Shown here in pieces: positions 22,807-31,521 of a DNA stretch of 33,990 nt. A program made the position numbers and the translations under genes. Numbering within the stretch: the stretch's first letter is position 1; each line of letters begins with the position of its first letter. Below the pieces are notes generated by a model. It was not told the origin of the DNA, made no database searches, and saw only the letters and a program-made list of their open reading frames with translations. Where the stretch lies: the NCBI GenBank assembly GCA_023434855.1, contig JAEYSJ010000368.1:1-33990 (forward strand), read 5' to 3'. This DNA is from Bacillota bacterium (GTDB lineage Bacteria > Bacillota_C > Negativicutes > JAEYSJ01).

Positions 22807-22969
22807 CAGGTGTTTATTGCAGGACATTTTTTTTGATGTAGAGAAAAATATTAATGTATACAGCAAAAGTAGCTATGATTTTGAGATTCTTTGAAAAGGA
22901 TAACTTTTATGTGATAAGCTGCTGAGTTCGCCGGTTATAGGCACAGCCAATTTCGAAGGGTGTGGTGTT

Positions 22970-24142
22970 ATGAAAGGAATCGGTCAAAAATATGGTGGCA
23001 TCCGACTTATTATATCTTTATTAATTTTAGTAATTCTTACAGCAGGCTGCAGCCGGACACAAGCTCCATCCCAACCAGTAGTTGCCGTGACAGTGGGGAA
23101 AGTGGAAATGCGAACCATGCCCATCCAATTGGATGCAGTAGGTAATGTACAGGCCTATAATTCCGTCGTTATTATCCCCAAGGTTACGGGACAAGTGGCA
23201 AGTATCCATTTTGAACAAGGCCAAGATGTGAAGACAGGTGATCTTTTGGTTACTATTGACCCTGCCACGTTTGAACAACAATTGGCGCAAGCCGAGGCGC
23301 AGCTTGCTCACGACAAGGAGCAGGCGAATTTTAACCAAGTTACTGCCAGACGTTACGCTGATTTATACCAGCAGGCCGCAGTTGCCCGCCAGGATTACGA
23401 TCAAGTGACTACATCTTCCCGCACCCAGGACGCTACTGTGCGCCAGTCGGAAGCGACGGTGGAGAACGCACGTATAAATCTTAACTATTGTTATATTCGT
23501 TCACCGATTGATGGACGCACCGGCGCATTCCTTGCCAATCTTGGAGCAATGGCAACGGCAAACCAGACCCAACTTGTTGTCATAAATCAGGTTGAACCAA
23601 TATTTGTCCAGTTTACTATTCCGGAAAAGTATCTAAGTTCCGTTACTGCTGCGCAAAAAGCTGCCCCATTACATGTTACGGCAACTATCGATGATCAGGG
23701 GCTGAATGTTACCGATGGGGTACTCACCTTCATTGACAACACTGTAGACATCTCCTCCGGTGTGATTCAGATGAAAGCCCAATTTCCCAATACCGTGCGG
23801 CAACTTTGGCCTGGGCAGTTTGTGCGGGTCACTCTGAGGCTGGGTGAACAATCCAACGCAATTATTATTCCGAACGAGGCCGTGATGAACGGACAAAATG
23901 GTGCCTATGTTTTTGTTGTTAAGGACGATATGACTGTGGAAGTACGGCAAGTAGTGCCAAACAGGGCAGTTGGCAATTTTATGGTTATTACTCAGGGATT
24001 GAACGCCGGTGAGACGGTTGTGACCGACGGGCAGGTCAATTTACGGCCAGGCTCAAAAATCAGTATCAAAGAAGCAACTGCACAGCCGGCCGCCGCCGGA
24101 TCTAGCACACAAACAAACACACAGGGCGGTGGTGGGCAATGA
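22970..24142 (+). CDS. RND efflux periplasmic adaptor lipoprotein (MFP)
   Basis: This is the adaptor subunit that links the RND pump encoded next to an outer membrane channel. The 390-residue protein has an N-terminal membrane segment ending in the lipobox LTAGC (C27), so it is lipid-anchored. Then come the first half of the barrel-sandwich hybrid (VVIIPKVTGQVASIHFEQGQDVKTGDLLVTID), an alpha-hairpin (about 100-160, rich in Gln/Ala), the second half (YIRSPIDGRTGAFLANLGAMATA) and the beta-barrel and membrane-proximal domains. It ends in a Gly/Gln-rich tail. The closest named relatives are of the MdtA/AcrA type. AAGGGTGTGGTG precedes ATG 22970, and its end overlaps the pump gene by four bases. 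The presence of this system implies an outer membrane. Confidence 0.94.
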   Translation: MKGIGQKYGGIRLIISLLILVILTAGCSRTQAPSQPVVAVTVGKVEMRTMPIQLDAVGNVQAYNSVVIIPKVTGQVASIHFEQGQDVKTGDLLVTIDPATFEQQLAQAEAQLAHDKEQANFNQVTARRYADLYQQAAVARQDYDQVTTSSRTQDATVRQSEATVENARINLNYCYIRSPIDGRTGAFLANLGAMATANQTQLVVINQVEPIFVQFTIPEKYLSSVTAAQKAAPLHVTATIDDQGLNVTDGVLTFIDNTVDISSGVIQMKAQFPNTVRQLWPGQFVRVTLRLGEQSNAIIIPNEAVMNGQNGAYVFVVKDDMTVEVRQVVPNRAVGNFMVITQGLNAGETVVTDGQVNLRPGSKISIKEATAQPAAAGSSTQTNTQGGGGQ

Positions 24143-27100
24143 ATCTTTCCGCTATTTGGATTCGTCGTCCCGTAATGACTATCCTGATAATGGTGACCTT
24201 GCTTTTTTTCGGATCTATCAGCTACTGGCAGCTGCCGGTAAATGATCTGCCGAATGTTGATTACCCGGCCATTCAGGTAAGAGCATCTTTACCGGGGGCG
24301 AGCCCTGAGACGATGGCTTCATCGGTAGCATTGCCTCTGGAAAAACAATTGTCGACGATTGCCGGCGTGGACTCCATGTCTTCTTCAAATATGACCGGGT
24401 CAACGACAATAAATATAACTTTTTCGTTGGACCGCAACATTGATGCTGCAGCCCAGGATGTAAGCAGCGCCATAGCAGCGTCCGCACGGCTGTTGCCGGC
24501 AAATATGCCTGCTCCGCCATCCTATACAAAAACCAATCCGGCCGACCAGCCAATTATGTTTTTTGTAATTACCTCAAAAACGATGAAGATGTCGGACGTG
24601 CAGAACTATGTTGAGACATCTCTCATACCGGCGGTATCTGAAGTTAATGGTGTGTCTCAGGCGCTGATCTATGGGTCGCAAAAATATGCGGTTCGCCTGC
24701 GGATGGATCCTGAAAAGATGGCCGTCCGCGGGGTTGGCATTAACGAAGTGAACAGCGCGCTGTTAAACGGCAATGTAAACCTGCCGGGCGGCACGTTAAA
24801 CGGACCCAGTATTACTTATACCGTCGATTCTTCAGGCCAGTTGGTGAATGCTAAGGCATATAATTCCCTTATTGTTGCATATCATAACGGCAATCCGATT
24901 CGCGTTCAGGATGTCGGGATGGCTACTGACAGTAATGAAAATGAACAAACTAAGCGAAGTCTTATAACACCTGGTGATCAATCCGACGGAGTGTTTGTTG
25001 CGATATTCAAGCAACCTGGATCCAACGCGGTACAGATAGCCGCGGATGTTCGCAAAAAGGTCGACTTGGTACGGTCATCTTTTCCCCAGGGGATTGAGAT
25101 ATCGCTTCTCTATGATAAGTCTGATTTCATAAAAGCGTCTGTTCAAGACGTTGAATCAACCCTTGCCATGACAATATTATTGGTGGTGTGCGTTGTTTTT
25201 CTCTTTTTAGGAAGCCTGCGCGCCACTTTGATCCCAGGCATTACAGTTCCTTTGTCGCTTGTTGCAACTTTTGCAATTATGAAAGTACTTGGTTTCAGTT
25301 TAAATAATATATCATTAATGGCCCTCTCCCTGGCGGCGGGATTTGTTGTCGATGATGCCGTGGTTGTAATGGAAAATGTGGTACGGCGGGTTGAAGAAGG
25401 GGAACCACCGATGGCTGCGGCGTTTTCCGGTTCAAAGGAAATTAGTTTTACCGTGTTATCTATGACCATTTCACTTATAGTAGTCTTTGTCCCGATTTTG
25501 TTCATGGGCGGTATCATTGGGCGGCTGTTCCGGGAATTTGCAGTCAGTATTGCTGCCGCTATTCTGTTTTCCGGGTTTATTTCTCTTACTTTAACACCAA
25601 TGATGTGTGCATATGTCCTAAAAAATAAAAATGGCAACAGCAAGAAGAATCGTTTTATTGAGGGTTCGGAACGTGTCTACGAAAAGGCCAAGAACTTTTA
25701 CGGACGGACGTTGAAGGTGGTTTTGGAACACCCTTTGAATATACTGGCATTTACATTAATCATTTTTATTCTGGCGGGATTTCTGTACACGCAAATTGAC
25801 AAAGGGTTTATTCCCAGCCAGGATATGAACCTCTTTACGATCAGGACACAGACTGATGACCGGTCTTCTTTCAACTATTTGGCACAACATCAAGATCAAA
25901 TTAACCAGATTTTAAAAAATGAGCCAGGTCTGCGGGGTGCGTTGTCAGTAGCCGGCAGTCCTACGTATAACACAGGATTTTTTCTTGTCAGCCTGAAGGA
26001 TAGAAAAGAGCGGACTGAATCAGTCGATCAAATTATCAACCGGCTGCGGCCGCAGTTTAATACTATTCCCGGGCTTCGTGTATATCCGTACAATGCCCCG
26101 CCCATTACATTGGGAAGCCGACAGACATATGGAATTGGCCAGTATACGATTACTAGCCCTGATTTGGATGTTCTGGCCAAGGCAGCTACCGATATGGAAT
26201 CGCAAATGAGGACGATACCCGGACTCATTGATGTAATTTCCAGTTTGCAAATAAAAGCCCCCAAAATATATTTTGACATTGATCGGGACAAGGCGTCAGC
26301 GATTGGCCTCTCCGCTGACCAGATCCAGGATGCGCTCTATTCCGCCTTTGCTGATCGCTTGGTAACCACTATTTATGCACCCAGCAATGAATATAATGTA
26401 TATTTGGATCTGGGGAAAAGTTTTCAGACTGATCCATCGGTGCTTAATAAGCTGTATGTGAAGACAGGTTCAAGTAATGGGCCTAGTGTCACAACACCGA
26501 AATTAGTGCCATTGTCGACGCTTGGCAAGTTAAGTGAGAGATTATCGTCGTTGTCGGTAAATCATAGTGGTCAGATGCCTTCGGCCACGATTTCCTATAA
26601 CTTAAAGCCCGGGTATGCCCTCGGTACAACTGCGGCTGAAATCCAGGCAGTAGCTCAAAAGACTTTGCCGCCAGGCGTAAACGGATTTTTTGAAGGCAAT
26701 GCTTCGGCTTATGCCAGTTCGTTTGCAAATATGGGGTTTCTGCTGTTCGTCACAGTGTTCATCATTTACGTTGTGCTCGGAATTTTGTACGAAAGTTTTA
26801 TTCATCCGATCACCATCCTGACCGCACTACCTTTGGCTGGTGCCGGCGCACTGATTTTCTTGATGCTGTTTCATATGGAACTTGATATTTACTCCTATGT
26901 GGGTATTATCATGTTGGTTGGCATTGTCAAAAAGAACGGCATCATGATGATTGATTTTGCATTGGAACTGGCTGAAAAACAGGGGCTGGCGTCACGGGAT
27001 GCTATTTATCAGGCATGCCTAATCCGTTTCCGGCCGATTATGATGACTACAATGGCGGCTGTAGTTGGTGCGGTGCCGATAGCCTTGGGCTACGGTACCG

Positions 27101-27252
27101 GGGGAGAAGCCCGGCAGCCTATGGGGATAGCGGTAGTTGGCGGGTTGATATTTTCCCAGTTGCTCACGCTGTATGTGACCCCGGTTTTTTACGTCTGGTT
27201 TGATCAGTTGCAGCGTAAATTGAAAACCAAACAGGAAGAAATAGCCGCATAA
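24139..27252 (+). CDS. RND multidrug efflux pump, HAE1 type
   Basis: This proton-driven inner-membrane pump of 1037 residues resembles MdtB/MdtC/AcrB. It has 12 transmembrane helices and two large periplasmic loops (about 35-335 and 555-860). The proton-relay aspartates are adjacent in helix 4 (FVVDDAVVVMENV, D405-D406), and the helix 10 lysine is K931 in VGIVKKNGIMMIDFA. LPVNDLPNVDYPAIQV near the N-terminus and GFIPSQDMN after helix 7 are classic RND blocks. Its ATG overlaps the adaptor stop (ATGA), so the subunits are translationally coupled. No TolC/OprM-type gene is present, so it must share a channel encoded elsewhere. Export of drugs is typical of HAE1 pumps; the actual substrates are unknown. 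Confidence 0.97.
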   Translation: MNLSAIWIRRPVMTILIMVTLLFFGSISYWQLPVNDLPNVDYPAIQVRASLPGASPETMASSVALPLEKQLSTIAGVDSMSSSNMTGSTTINITFSLDRNIDAAAQDVSSAIAASARLLPANMPAPPSYTKTNPADQPIMFFVITSKTMKMSDVQNYVETSLIPAVSEVNGVSQALIYGSQKYAVRLRMDPEKMAVRGVGINEVNSALLNGNVNLPGGTLNGPSITYTVDSSGQLVNAKAYNSLIVAYHNGNPIRVQDVGMATDSNENEQTKRSLITPGDQSDGVFVAIFKQPGSNAVQIAADVRKKVDLVRSSFPQGIEISLLYDKSDFIKASVQDVESTLAMTILLVVCVVFLFLGSLRATLIPGITVPLSLVATFAIMKVLGFSLNNISLMALSLAAGFVVDDAVVVMENVVRRVEEGEPPMAAAFSGSKEISFTVLSMTISLIVVFVPILFMGGIIGRLFREFAVSIAAAILFSGFISLTLTPMMCAYVLKNKNGNSKKNRFIEGSERVYEKAKNFYGRTLKVVLEHPLNILAFTLIIFILAGFLYTQIDKGFIPSQDMNLFTIRTQTDDRSSFNYLAQHQDQINQILKNEPGLRGALSVAGSPTYNTGFFLVSLKDRKERTESVDQIINRLRPQFNTIPGLRVYPYNAPPITLGSRQTYGIGQYTITSPDLDVLAKAATDMESQMRTIPGLIDVISSLQIKAPKIYFDIDRDKASAIGLSADQIQDALYSAFADRLVTTIYAPSNEYNVYLDLGKSFQTDPSVLNKLYVKTGSSNGPSVTTPKLVPLSTLGKLSERLSSLSVNHSGQMPSATISYNLKPGYALGTTAAEIQAVAQKTLPPGVNGFFEGNASAYASSFANMGFLLFVTVFIIYVVLGILYESFIHPITILTALPLAGAGALIFLMLFHMELDIYSYVGIIMLVGIVKKNGIMMIDFALELAEKQGLASRDAIYQACLIRFRPIMMTTMAAVVGAVPIALGYGTGGEARQPMGIAVVGGLIFSQLLTLYVTPVFYVWFDQLQRKLKTKQEEIAA

Positions 27253-27280
27253 GTACAAGAAATATTTTTGCGAATACAGA

Positions 27281-27316
27281 GGCACGTTAGACAGCCCGCA
27301 TTTTGTCTGACGTGCC
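27281..27316 (+). terminator. Hairpin terminator after the RND pump
   Basis: GGCACGTTAGACA (27281-27293) pairs with TGTCTGACGTGCC (27304-27316), 13 bp with one T-G pair and a 10-base loop. The following bases are T-rich but interrupted. It separates the RND operon from the TetR operon. Confidence 0.75.
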
Positions 27317-27336
27317 TTCATTCAACAAAAATTACT

Positions 27337-27384
27337 TTGACAAGGCATTCTGGGGGTGATACACTAAATTCAAACAATCGTTTG
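27337..27384 (+). promoter_or_regulatory. Promoter and TetR-type operator of the emr-like operon
   Basis: TTGACA (27337-27342, perfect) and TACACT (27360-27365) with a 17-base spacer form a strong sigma-A promoter. CAAACAATCGTTTG (27371-27384), an inverted repeat CAAAC-N4-GTTTG, covers the expected start site just downstream of the -10 box. The regulator gene starts 69 bases after it, so self-repression by the TetR protein is the natural reading. Confidence 0.78.
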
Positions 27385-27452
27385 TTTTATCCTGGTTTGT
27401 AGTGATTATCGAAAATCTAAAATAGCTTTTGCCCCAAAAAGAGGTTTTTATT

Positions 27453-28073
27453 ATGGAGAATGATACTCGATCAAAGCTGATTGAAATTGCAACACAATTA
27501 TTTGCAACCAAGGGATATGCTGCTGTATCGGTGCGGGAAGTGACTTTGGCCGCGCAGACAAACGTATCAGCCATTTCCTATTACTTTAATGGCAAAGAAG
27601 GACTCTACCAGGCCGTATTGACGGAGCAACTCTCTCCAATTATAGAGGCACTGCAGTCAGCCCAAAGTAATGATTCTTTTTCGCCCATTGAGCGGCTGAC
27701 ATGTTATGCTGATCAGATTGTGCAAATTCATGCCCAAAAGCCTTTTTTAGTACGGTTTATGGTCGGTGAGGCAGTTACTCCTACGGAGTGTAGTGGTCCC
27801 GCTATCGAAGACTATCTTGCGCAATTACATCAGTTTTTGGGTACTGCGTTGCAGGAAGGGATCATCAAGGGTGATTTCCGGGCGGACCTGAATATCACTT
27901 ATGCAGTGATTTCATTAGCCGGAATTTTAAACTTTTATTTCATTACAAAGCCTCTTGTGCGAAAGGTCATCCCTTTATTCGAACATGCCAATTCCGGCGC
28001 TGAATACATAGCCCATGCCTTTCGCGTTTATTTGCACGGCATAATCGACCCAGCCTCAAATTGTTTACCCTGA
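27453..28073 (+). CDS. TetR/AcrR-family transcriptional regulator
   Basis: This is a 206-residue repressor with an N-terminal TetR helix-turn-helix (about 8-52: IEIATQLFATKGYAAVSVREV, then TNVSAISYYFNGKEGLYQAVL) and a helical ligand domain. The C-terminal part (MVGEAVTPTE, LAQLHQFLGTALQEGIIKGDFR) resembles the CecR/DUF1956 group that controls efflux genes. ATG 27453 is preceded by AAAAAGAGG; the longer reading from 27429 covers that site. It is the first gene of a probable operon with the HlyD and DHA2 genes, preceded by a strong promoter with an inverted repeat at the start site. It could also act on the RND operon upstream, where no similar operator was noticed. Confidence 0.93.
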   Translation: MENDTRSKLIEIATQLFATKGYAAVSVREVTLAAQTNVSAISYYFNGKEGLYQAVLTEQLSPIIEALQSAQSNDSFSPIERLTCYADQIVQIHAQKPFLVRFMVGEAVTPTECSGPAIEDYLAQLHQFLGTALQEGIIKGDFRADLNITYAVISLAGILNFYFITKPLVRKVIPLFEHANSGAEYIAHAFRVYLHGIIDPASNCLP

Positions 28074-28107
28074 TTCAATAATAATTCTGGTGAAAAAGGT
28101 GATTGTT

Positions 28108-29163
28108 ATGAAGCTTACAGCAAAATCAATTAAAATCCTGGTTGTATTTTTGGCGGTCGTTGTTGGGGCAGGAGCCTATTATTATTTCCACCGTGGCGAG
28201 GTATCGACAGACGATGCCGCCATTGAAGGCCGTACGGTTGTTTTAAGCCCGAAAGTGCAAGGTTATGTTAAAACCCTGAATATCCAGGATAACCAGTTGG
28301 TTAAAGCCGGGGATGTGTTGCTGGAAATCGACCCGACTGATTATATCATTCGCCGGGACCGGGCTAAGGCTGCAGTGGTTGCTGCTAAAGCTGCCGCCGA
28401 TGCTTCCCACAGTAATTTAGAAACAACTACCGTTTCTGCGCCATCCAATATTGAAGCCGCACAGGCTCAGGTAGCGTCTGCTCAGGCAACCTGGGAAGAA
28501 TCGCTTGCCGACAGGCAGCGCATGGAAAGTCTGTTTAGCGCCGGTGCTTGTTCCCGGCAGCAGTTGGATCAGGCAATTGCAACAGAAAAGTCTAACCGCT
28601 CCATACTGGACAAGCTGCGGGCAGATCTTCGTTCGGCAAGCACGGCACCTAGCGTAATTGCAGCAGCGAAAGACACAAGTGATCAATTGCAGGCTCAGGT
28701 CAGACAGGCGGAGGCCGATCTGGTGCAAGCGGAAACTGATCTGGCCAATACCAAAATCATTGCCCCGATGGATGGCCGTATCACCAAACGAAGTGTGGAA
28801 ACCGGCAATTATGTTCAGGCAGGTCAACAACTGGGTTCACTTGTCGGAACAGAATTATGGATCATTGCTAATTTCAAGGAAACTCAGCTGGAGCATATGC
28901 GTCCCGGTCAACCTGTAGATATTCGCATTGATGCGTTTCCCAATGTGAAATTACGCGGCAGGGTGGATAGCTTTCAAGCGGGGACAGGCGCTCGCTTTTC
29001 CCTTTTTCCTGCAGAAAATGCTACCGGCAATTTTGTCAAAGTTGTCCAACGCGTTCCGGTGAAGATTGTTTTCGATAATCCGCCTGACGAAACTCTCCCT
29101 ATGGGGCTTGGCATGTCGGTAATACCGACCGTATATACCGGAAGCGCAGGATGGAAATTATGA
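28108..29163 (+). CDS. HlyD/EmrA-type membrane fusion protein
   Basis: This is the adaptor of a tripartite MFS efflux system. The 351-residue protein has one N-terminal transmembrane anchor (KILVVFLAVVVGAGAYYYF, about 9-27) with no lipobox. Then follow STDDAAIEGRTVVLSPKVQGYV (first lipoyl half), a long alanine/glutamine-rich coiled-coil hairpin (about 85-215), ADLVQAETDLANTKIIAPMDG (second half) and a beta-barrel end. The T/S-DDA motif after the anchor is the EmrA hallmark. ATG 28108 is preferred over GTG 28090 because AAAAAGGTGAT lies in front of it. Its stop overlaps the EmrB-type start, so both are made together. Like the RND pump it presumes an outer membrane channel. Confidence 0.93.
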   Translation: MKLTAKSIKILVVFLAVVVGAGAYYYFHRGEVSTDDAAIEGRTVVLSPKVQGYVKTLNIQDNQLVKAGDVLLEIDPTDYIIRRDRAKAAVVAAKAAADASHSNLETTTVSAPSNIEAAQAQVASAQATWEESLADRQRMESLFSAGACSRQQLDQAIATEKSNRSILDKLRADLRSASTAPSVIAAAKDTSDQLQAQVRQAEADLVQAETDLANTKIIAPMDGRITKRSVETGNYVQAGQQLGSLVGTELWIIANFKETQLEHMRPGQPVDIRIDAFPNVKLRGRVDSFQAGTGARFSLFPAENATGNFVKVVQRVPVKIVFDNPPDETLPMGLGMSVIPTVYTGSAGWKL

Positions 29164-30725
29164 ATAGTCCTGCTGCAAACTCGGTAAACCCGCTTCTGGT
29201 ATCAGCTGTTGTCAGCATTGCCGCTTTTATGGAAGTGCTTGATACGACTATTGCCAATGTTGCGCTTTCGTACATTGCCGGTTCCCTCGGAGCGGGCTCG
29301 GAGGAAAGTACATGGGTTTTAACCTCTTATCTTGTATCCAACGGTATTGTTCTGCCATTGTCCGGCTGGTTATCTGCACTCATGGGACGCAAAAATTTCT
29401 TTATCGCTTGCATCCTCGGGTTTACGGTCACATCATTTTTGTGCGGCGTATCGACAACGCTGCCTATGCTGATTGTCTGTCGATTATTGCAGGGTCTGGC
29501 GGGCGGCGGCTTGCAACCGGCCCAGCAGGCTATTATTAAGGATAGCTTTCCCCCGGAAAAATTGGGGATGGCGTTTGCAATTACCGGCATAACGACTGTT
29601 TTAGCGCCTATACTGGGACCGACTCTGGGTGGCTATATCACCGATAATTATAGCTGGCGCTGGATTTTTTTTATGAATGTTCCTGTCGGCCTGTTGGCAG
29701 CCTTTTTGGTCAAAGCGTTAGTCCAGGATCCGCCCAGCGCGCGAAAACAAGAAGTAGGCTCCATTGACTATATCGGCCTCGGTCTCATCGCCCTTGGCTT
29801 GGGGGCGCTGCAAATTGTTCTGGATAAAGGACAGCAGGAGGATTGGTTTGACAGCTCCTTTATTCTGTTTTTTGCCTGTATATCTGCCGCCGGCCTTATT
29901 TTGGCAGTTCTTTGGCTATGGCGGCAAAAACAGCCTGTTGTGGATCTGAAACTCTTTGGTATTCCCAGTTTTGGCATGCCTTGTATCATGATGTTTTTTG
30001 TAGGCTTTGCGCTATATGGCAGTACTACGCTTTTGCCTATGCTGGTGCAGACCAATTTCGGATATGATGCTACCTTGTCAGGCCTTCTGCTTTCGCCGGG
30101 CGGGATAGCGGTCCTCGTTATGATGCCTGTTGTCGGAAAGCTGGTTAATAAAATCCAGGCGAAGTATTTAATCGCTTTCGGCATGCTGGCGAACGCTGTT
30201 GGCATGCTGGCAACCGCATCAATAACACCGCAGACGGATTATGCTACCTTCGTTATGGTCCGCATCCTGCAGACATTGGGGTTACCATTTCTGTTTATTC
30301 CAGTCAGTACACTTGCCTTCTCAAAAATTACTCCCGAAAAAAGCAGCAATGCCTCGGCAATTATTTCCCTTATGCGCAATCTTGGAGGCAGTATTGGTAT
30401 TGCACTGGTCACAAACAAACTGGTACACAGCCAGCAGATTCAGCAGGCTAACCTGGTGCAGCATCTGACAGCAGCCGATCCTGGCTACCGCAGCACGCTC
30501 TCTACTTACACACAGGCGATTGCGAACCTGGGTATACCGTCGTCCCAGGCATCGACGACAGCTATGGGGCAGATCTATCAGGAACTAATTCATCAGGCCA
30601 GTATTCTCGCCTACCGGGATGCATACAACTTCGTAGCTGCTATGTTAATCGTTTTGGGTATCGCAGCCCTGTTTATGCCAGGCAATGAACTGCAGAAAAA
30701 AGGTGCTCCGGCCGGGTCGCACTAG
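29160..30725 (+). CDS. DHA2-family (EmrB-type) drug:proton antiporter
   Basis: This is a major facilitator of 521 residues with 14 predicted helices, typical of EmrB. The proton-translocation motif D1 is LDTTIANVALSYIAGSLG in helix 1, and motif A is GWLSALMGRKNFF in the helix 2-3 loop. CRLLQGLAGGGLQPAQQA is motif B, and GPTLGGYITDNYSWRWIFFMNVPVG is motif C. ATG 29160 overlaps the preceding TGA (ATGA) and is preferred; an in-frame ATG at 29151 adds three residues and is possible. A perfect 17-bp terminator follows. Substrates are likely hydrophobic drugs or uncouplers but cannot be read from sequence. Confidence 0.95.
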   Translation: MNSPAANSVNPLLVSAVVSIAAFMEVLDTTIANVALSYIAGSLGAGSEESTWVLTSYLVSNGIVLPLSGWLSALMGRKNFFIACILGFTVTSFLCGVSTTLPMLIVCRLLQGLAGGGLQPAQQAIIKDSFPPEKLGMAFAITGITTVLAPILGPTLGGYITDNYSWRWIFFMNVPVGLLAAFLVKALVQDPPSARKQEVGSIDYIGLGLIALGLGALQIVLDKGQQEDWFDSSFILFFACISAAGLILAVLWLWRQKQPVVDLKLFGIPSFGMPCIMMFFVGFALYGSTTLLPMLVQTNFGYDATLSGLLLSPGGIAVLVMMPVVGKLVNKIQAKYLIAFGMLANAVGMLATASITPQTDYATFVMVRILQTLGLPFLFIPVSTLAFSKITPEKSSNASAIISLMRNLGGSIGIALVTNKLVHSQQIQQANLVQHLTAADPGYRSTLSTYTQAIANLGIPSSQASTTAMGQIYQELIHQASILAYRDAYNFVAAMLIVLGIAALFMPGNELQKKGAPAGSH

Positions 30726-30734
30726 TGGAATGTG

Positions 30735-30780
30735 AAAATAAGCTATAATTCTTCTTGAATGGGAATTATAGCTTATTTTT
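30735..30780 (+). terminator. Strong terminator after the emr-like operon
   Basis: AAAATAAGCTATAATTC (30735-30751) and GAATTATAGCTTATTTT (30763-30779) form a perfect 17-bp stem with an 11-base loop. A/T-rich arms on both sides could allow it to act in both directions. Confidence 0.92.
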
Positions 30781-30781
30781 C

Positions 30782-30810
30782 TTTACAATATAGGATATAG
30801 GGACTATAAT
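30782..30810 (+). promoter_or_regulatory. Near-consensus promoter giving a leaderless transcript
   Basis: TTTACA (30782-30787) and TATAAT (30805-30810, perfect) have a 17-base spacer. The -10 box ends only eight bases before ATG 30819, so transcription should start at or within about two bases of the start codon. No Shine-Dalgarno sequence is present. Confidence 0.75.
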
Positions 30811-30818
30811 TAACTGTT

Positions 30819-31484
30819 ATGAGATACTACAATCAAACAGCGTTTAAGCCGGCAGTAGCCGGATATGTTGCAGGCTTTATCATACTGGGAATTCTATATG
30901 TTTATGCCTTCGGCATTGAACGGTTTAAACCGGAGACGATTCGGGATACGATTCTGTCCTTAGGATATTGGGGCCCGTTATTGTATATTTTAGGCAATGC
31001 CGTTCGCCCGTTTTTTTTCTTTCCGGCCAGTATTCTGGCCGTTGCCGGCGGTTTAGCGTTCGGGCCGGTGTGGGGAGCGGTTTACCTGGTTATCGGTGCA
31101 GCCTGCGGGGCAGCTTTGTGCTTTGAGACTGCACGTCTGCTCGGGCGTGATCGGTTCAAACAAATTTGGACTAAGATTCCATTTGAAGAGCTTGACAATC
31201 AGGCAGCCAGGCATGGTTTCAGAACAGTGTTGATTCTGCGGTTGATCCCTGTTTTGCCCTGGGATGCTGTTAGTTTTCTGGCCGGATTGTCGAAGGCACG
31301 GTTTTGGCCGTATATTTTGGCGACAGTGCTGGGCAGTGTGCCTGGAGCTATTGCCTTTAGTTATTTTGGCAGTATATTGTTCCAATCCTTACCAACGGCG
31401 GTGGTAGTTGCCCTAATCATTGTCATAATGTGTATTTATTTACGAATACTATGCCGGGGAAACTGGAAAAAGAAATTATTGTAA
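30819..31484 (+). CDS. TVP38/TMEM64-family (VTT domain) membrane protein
   Basis: This is a 221-residue inner-membrane protein of the DedA/TVP38 superfamily. It has an N-terminal helix (about 14-32), then the VTT core: GYWGPLLYILGNAVRPFFFFPASILAVAGGLAFGPVWGAVY with its re-entrant segment, and RLIPVLPWDAVSFLAGLSKARFWPYILATVLGSVPG, which carries the conserved R, P and G residues. Family members are linked to lipid or undecaprenyl-phosphate flipping and membrane homeostasis; the role here is open. The gene has no ribosome binding site and starts eight bases after a perfect -10 box, so it is probably translated from a leaderless message. A UPF0126 gene follows after 37 bases. Confidence 0.9.
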   Translation: MRYYNQTAFKPAVAGYVAGFIILGILYVYAFGIERFKPETIRDTILSLGYWGPLLYILGNAVRPFFFFPASILAVAGGLAFGPVWGAVYLVIGAACGAALCFETARLLGRDRFKQIWTKIPFEELDNQAARHGFRTVLILRLIPVLPWDAVSFLAGLSKARFWPYILATVLGSVPGAIAFSYFGSILFQSLPTAVVVALIIVIMCIYLRILCRGNWKKKLL

Positions 31485-31521
31485 CTTTTTTTTATTATTA
31501 GGTGCAGGGAGAATAAAGGAA

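Noticed and set aside
25143..25643. A long minus-strand frame (166 codons) inside the RND pump gene
   Set aside because: It is antisense to a certain gene, lacks a start signal, and its length follows from the codon composition of the membrane segments.
29151..29159. ATG 29151 as the start of the EmrB-type gene
   Set aside because: It is possible, but ATG 29160 forms the usual four-base ATGA overlap with the preceding stop; the difference is three residues.
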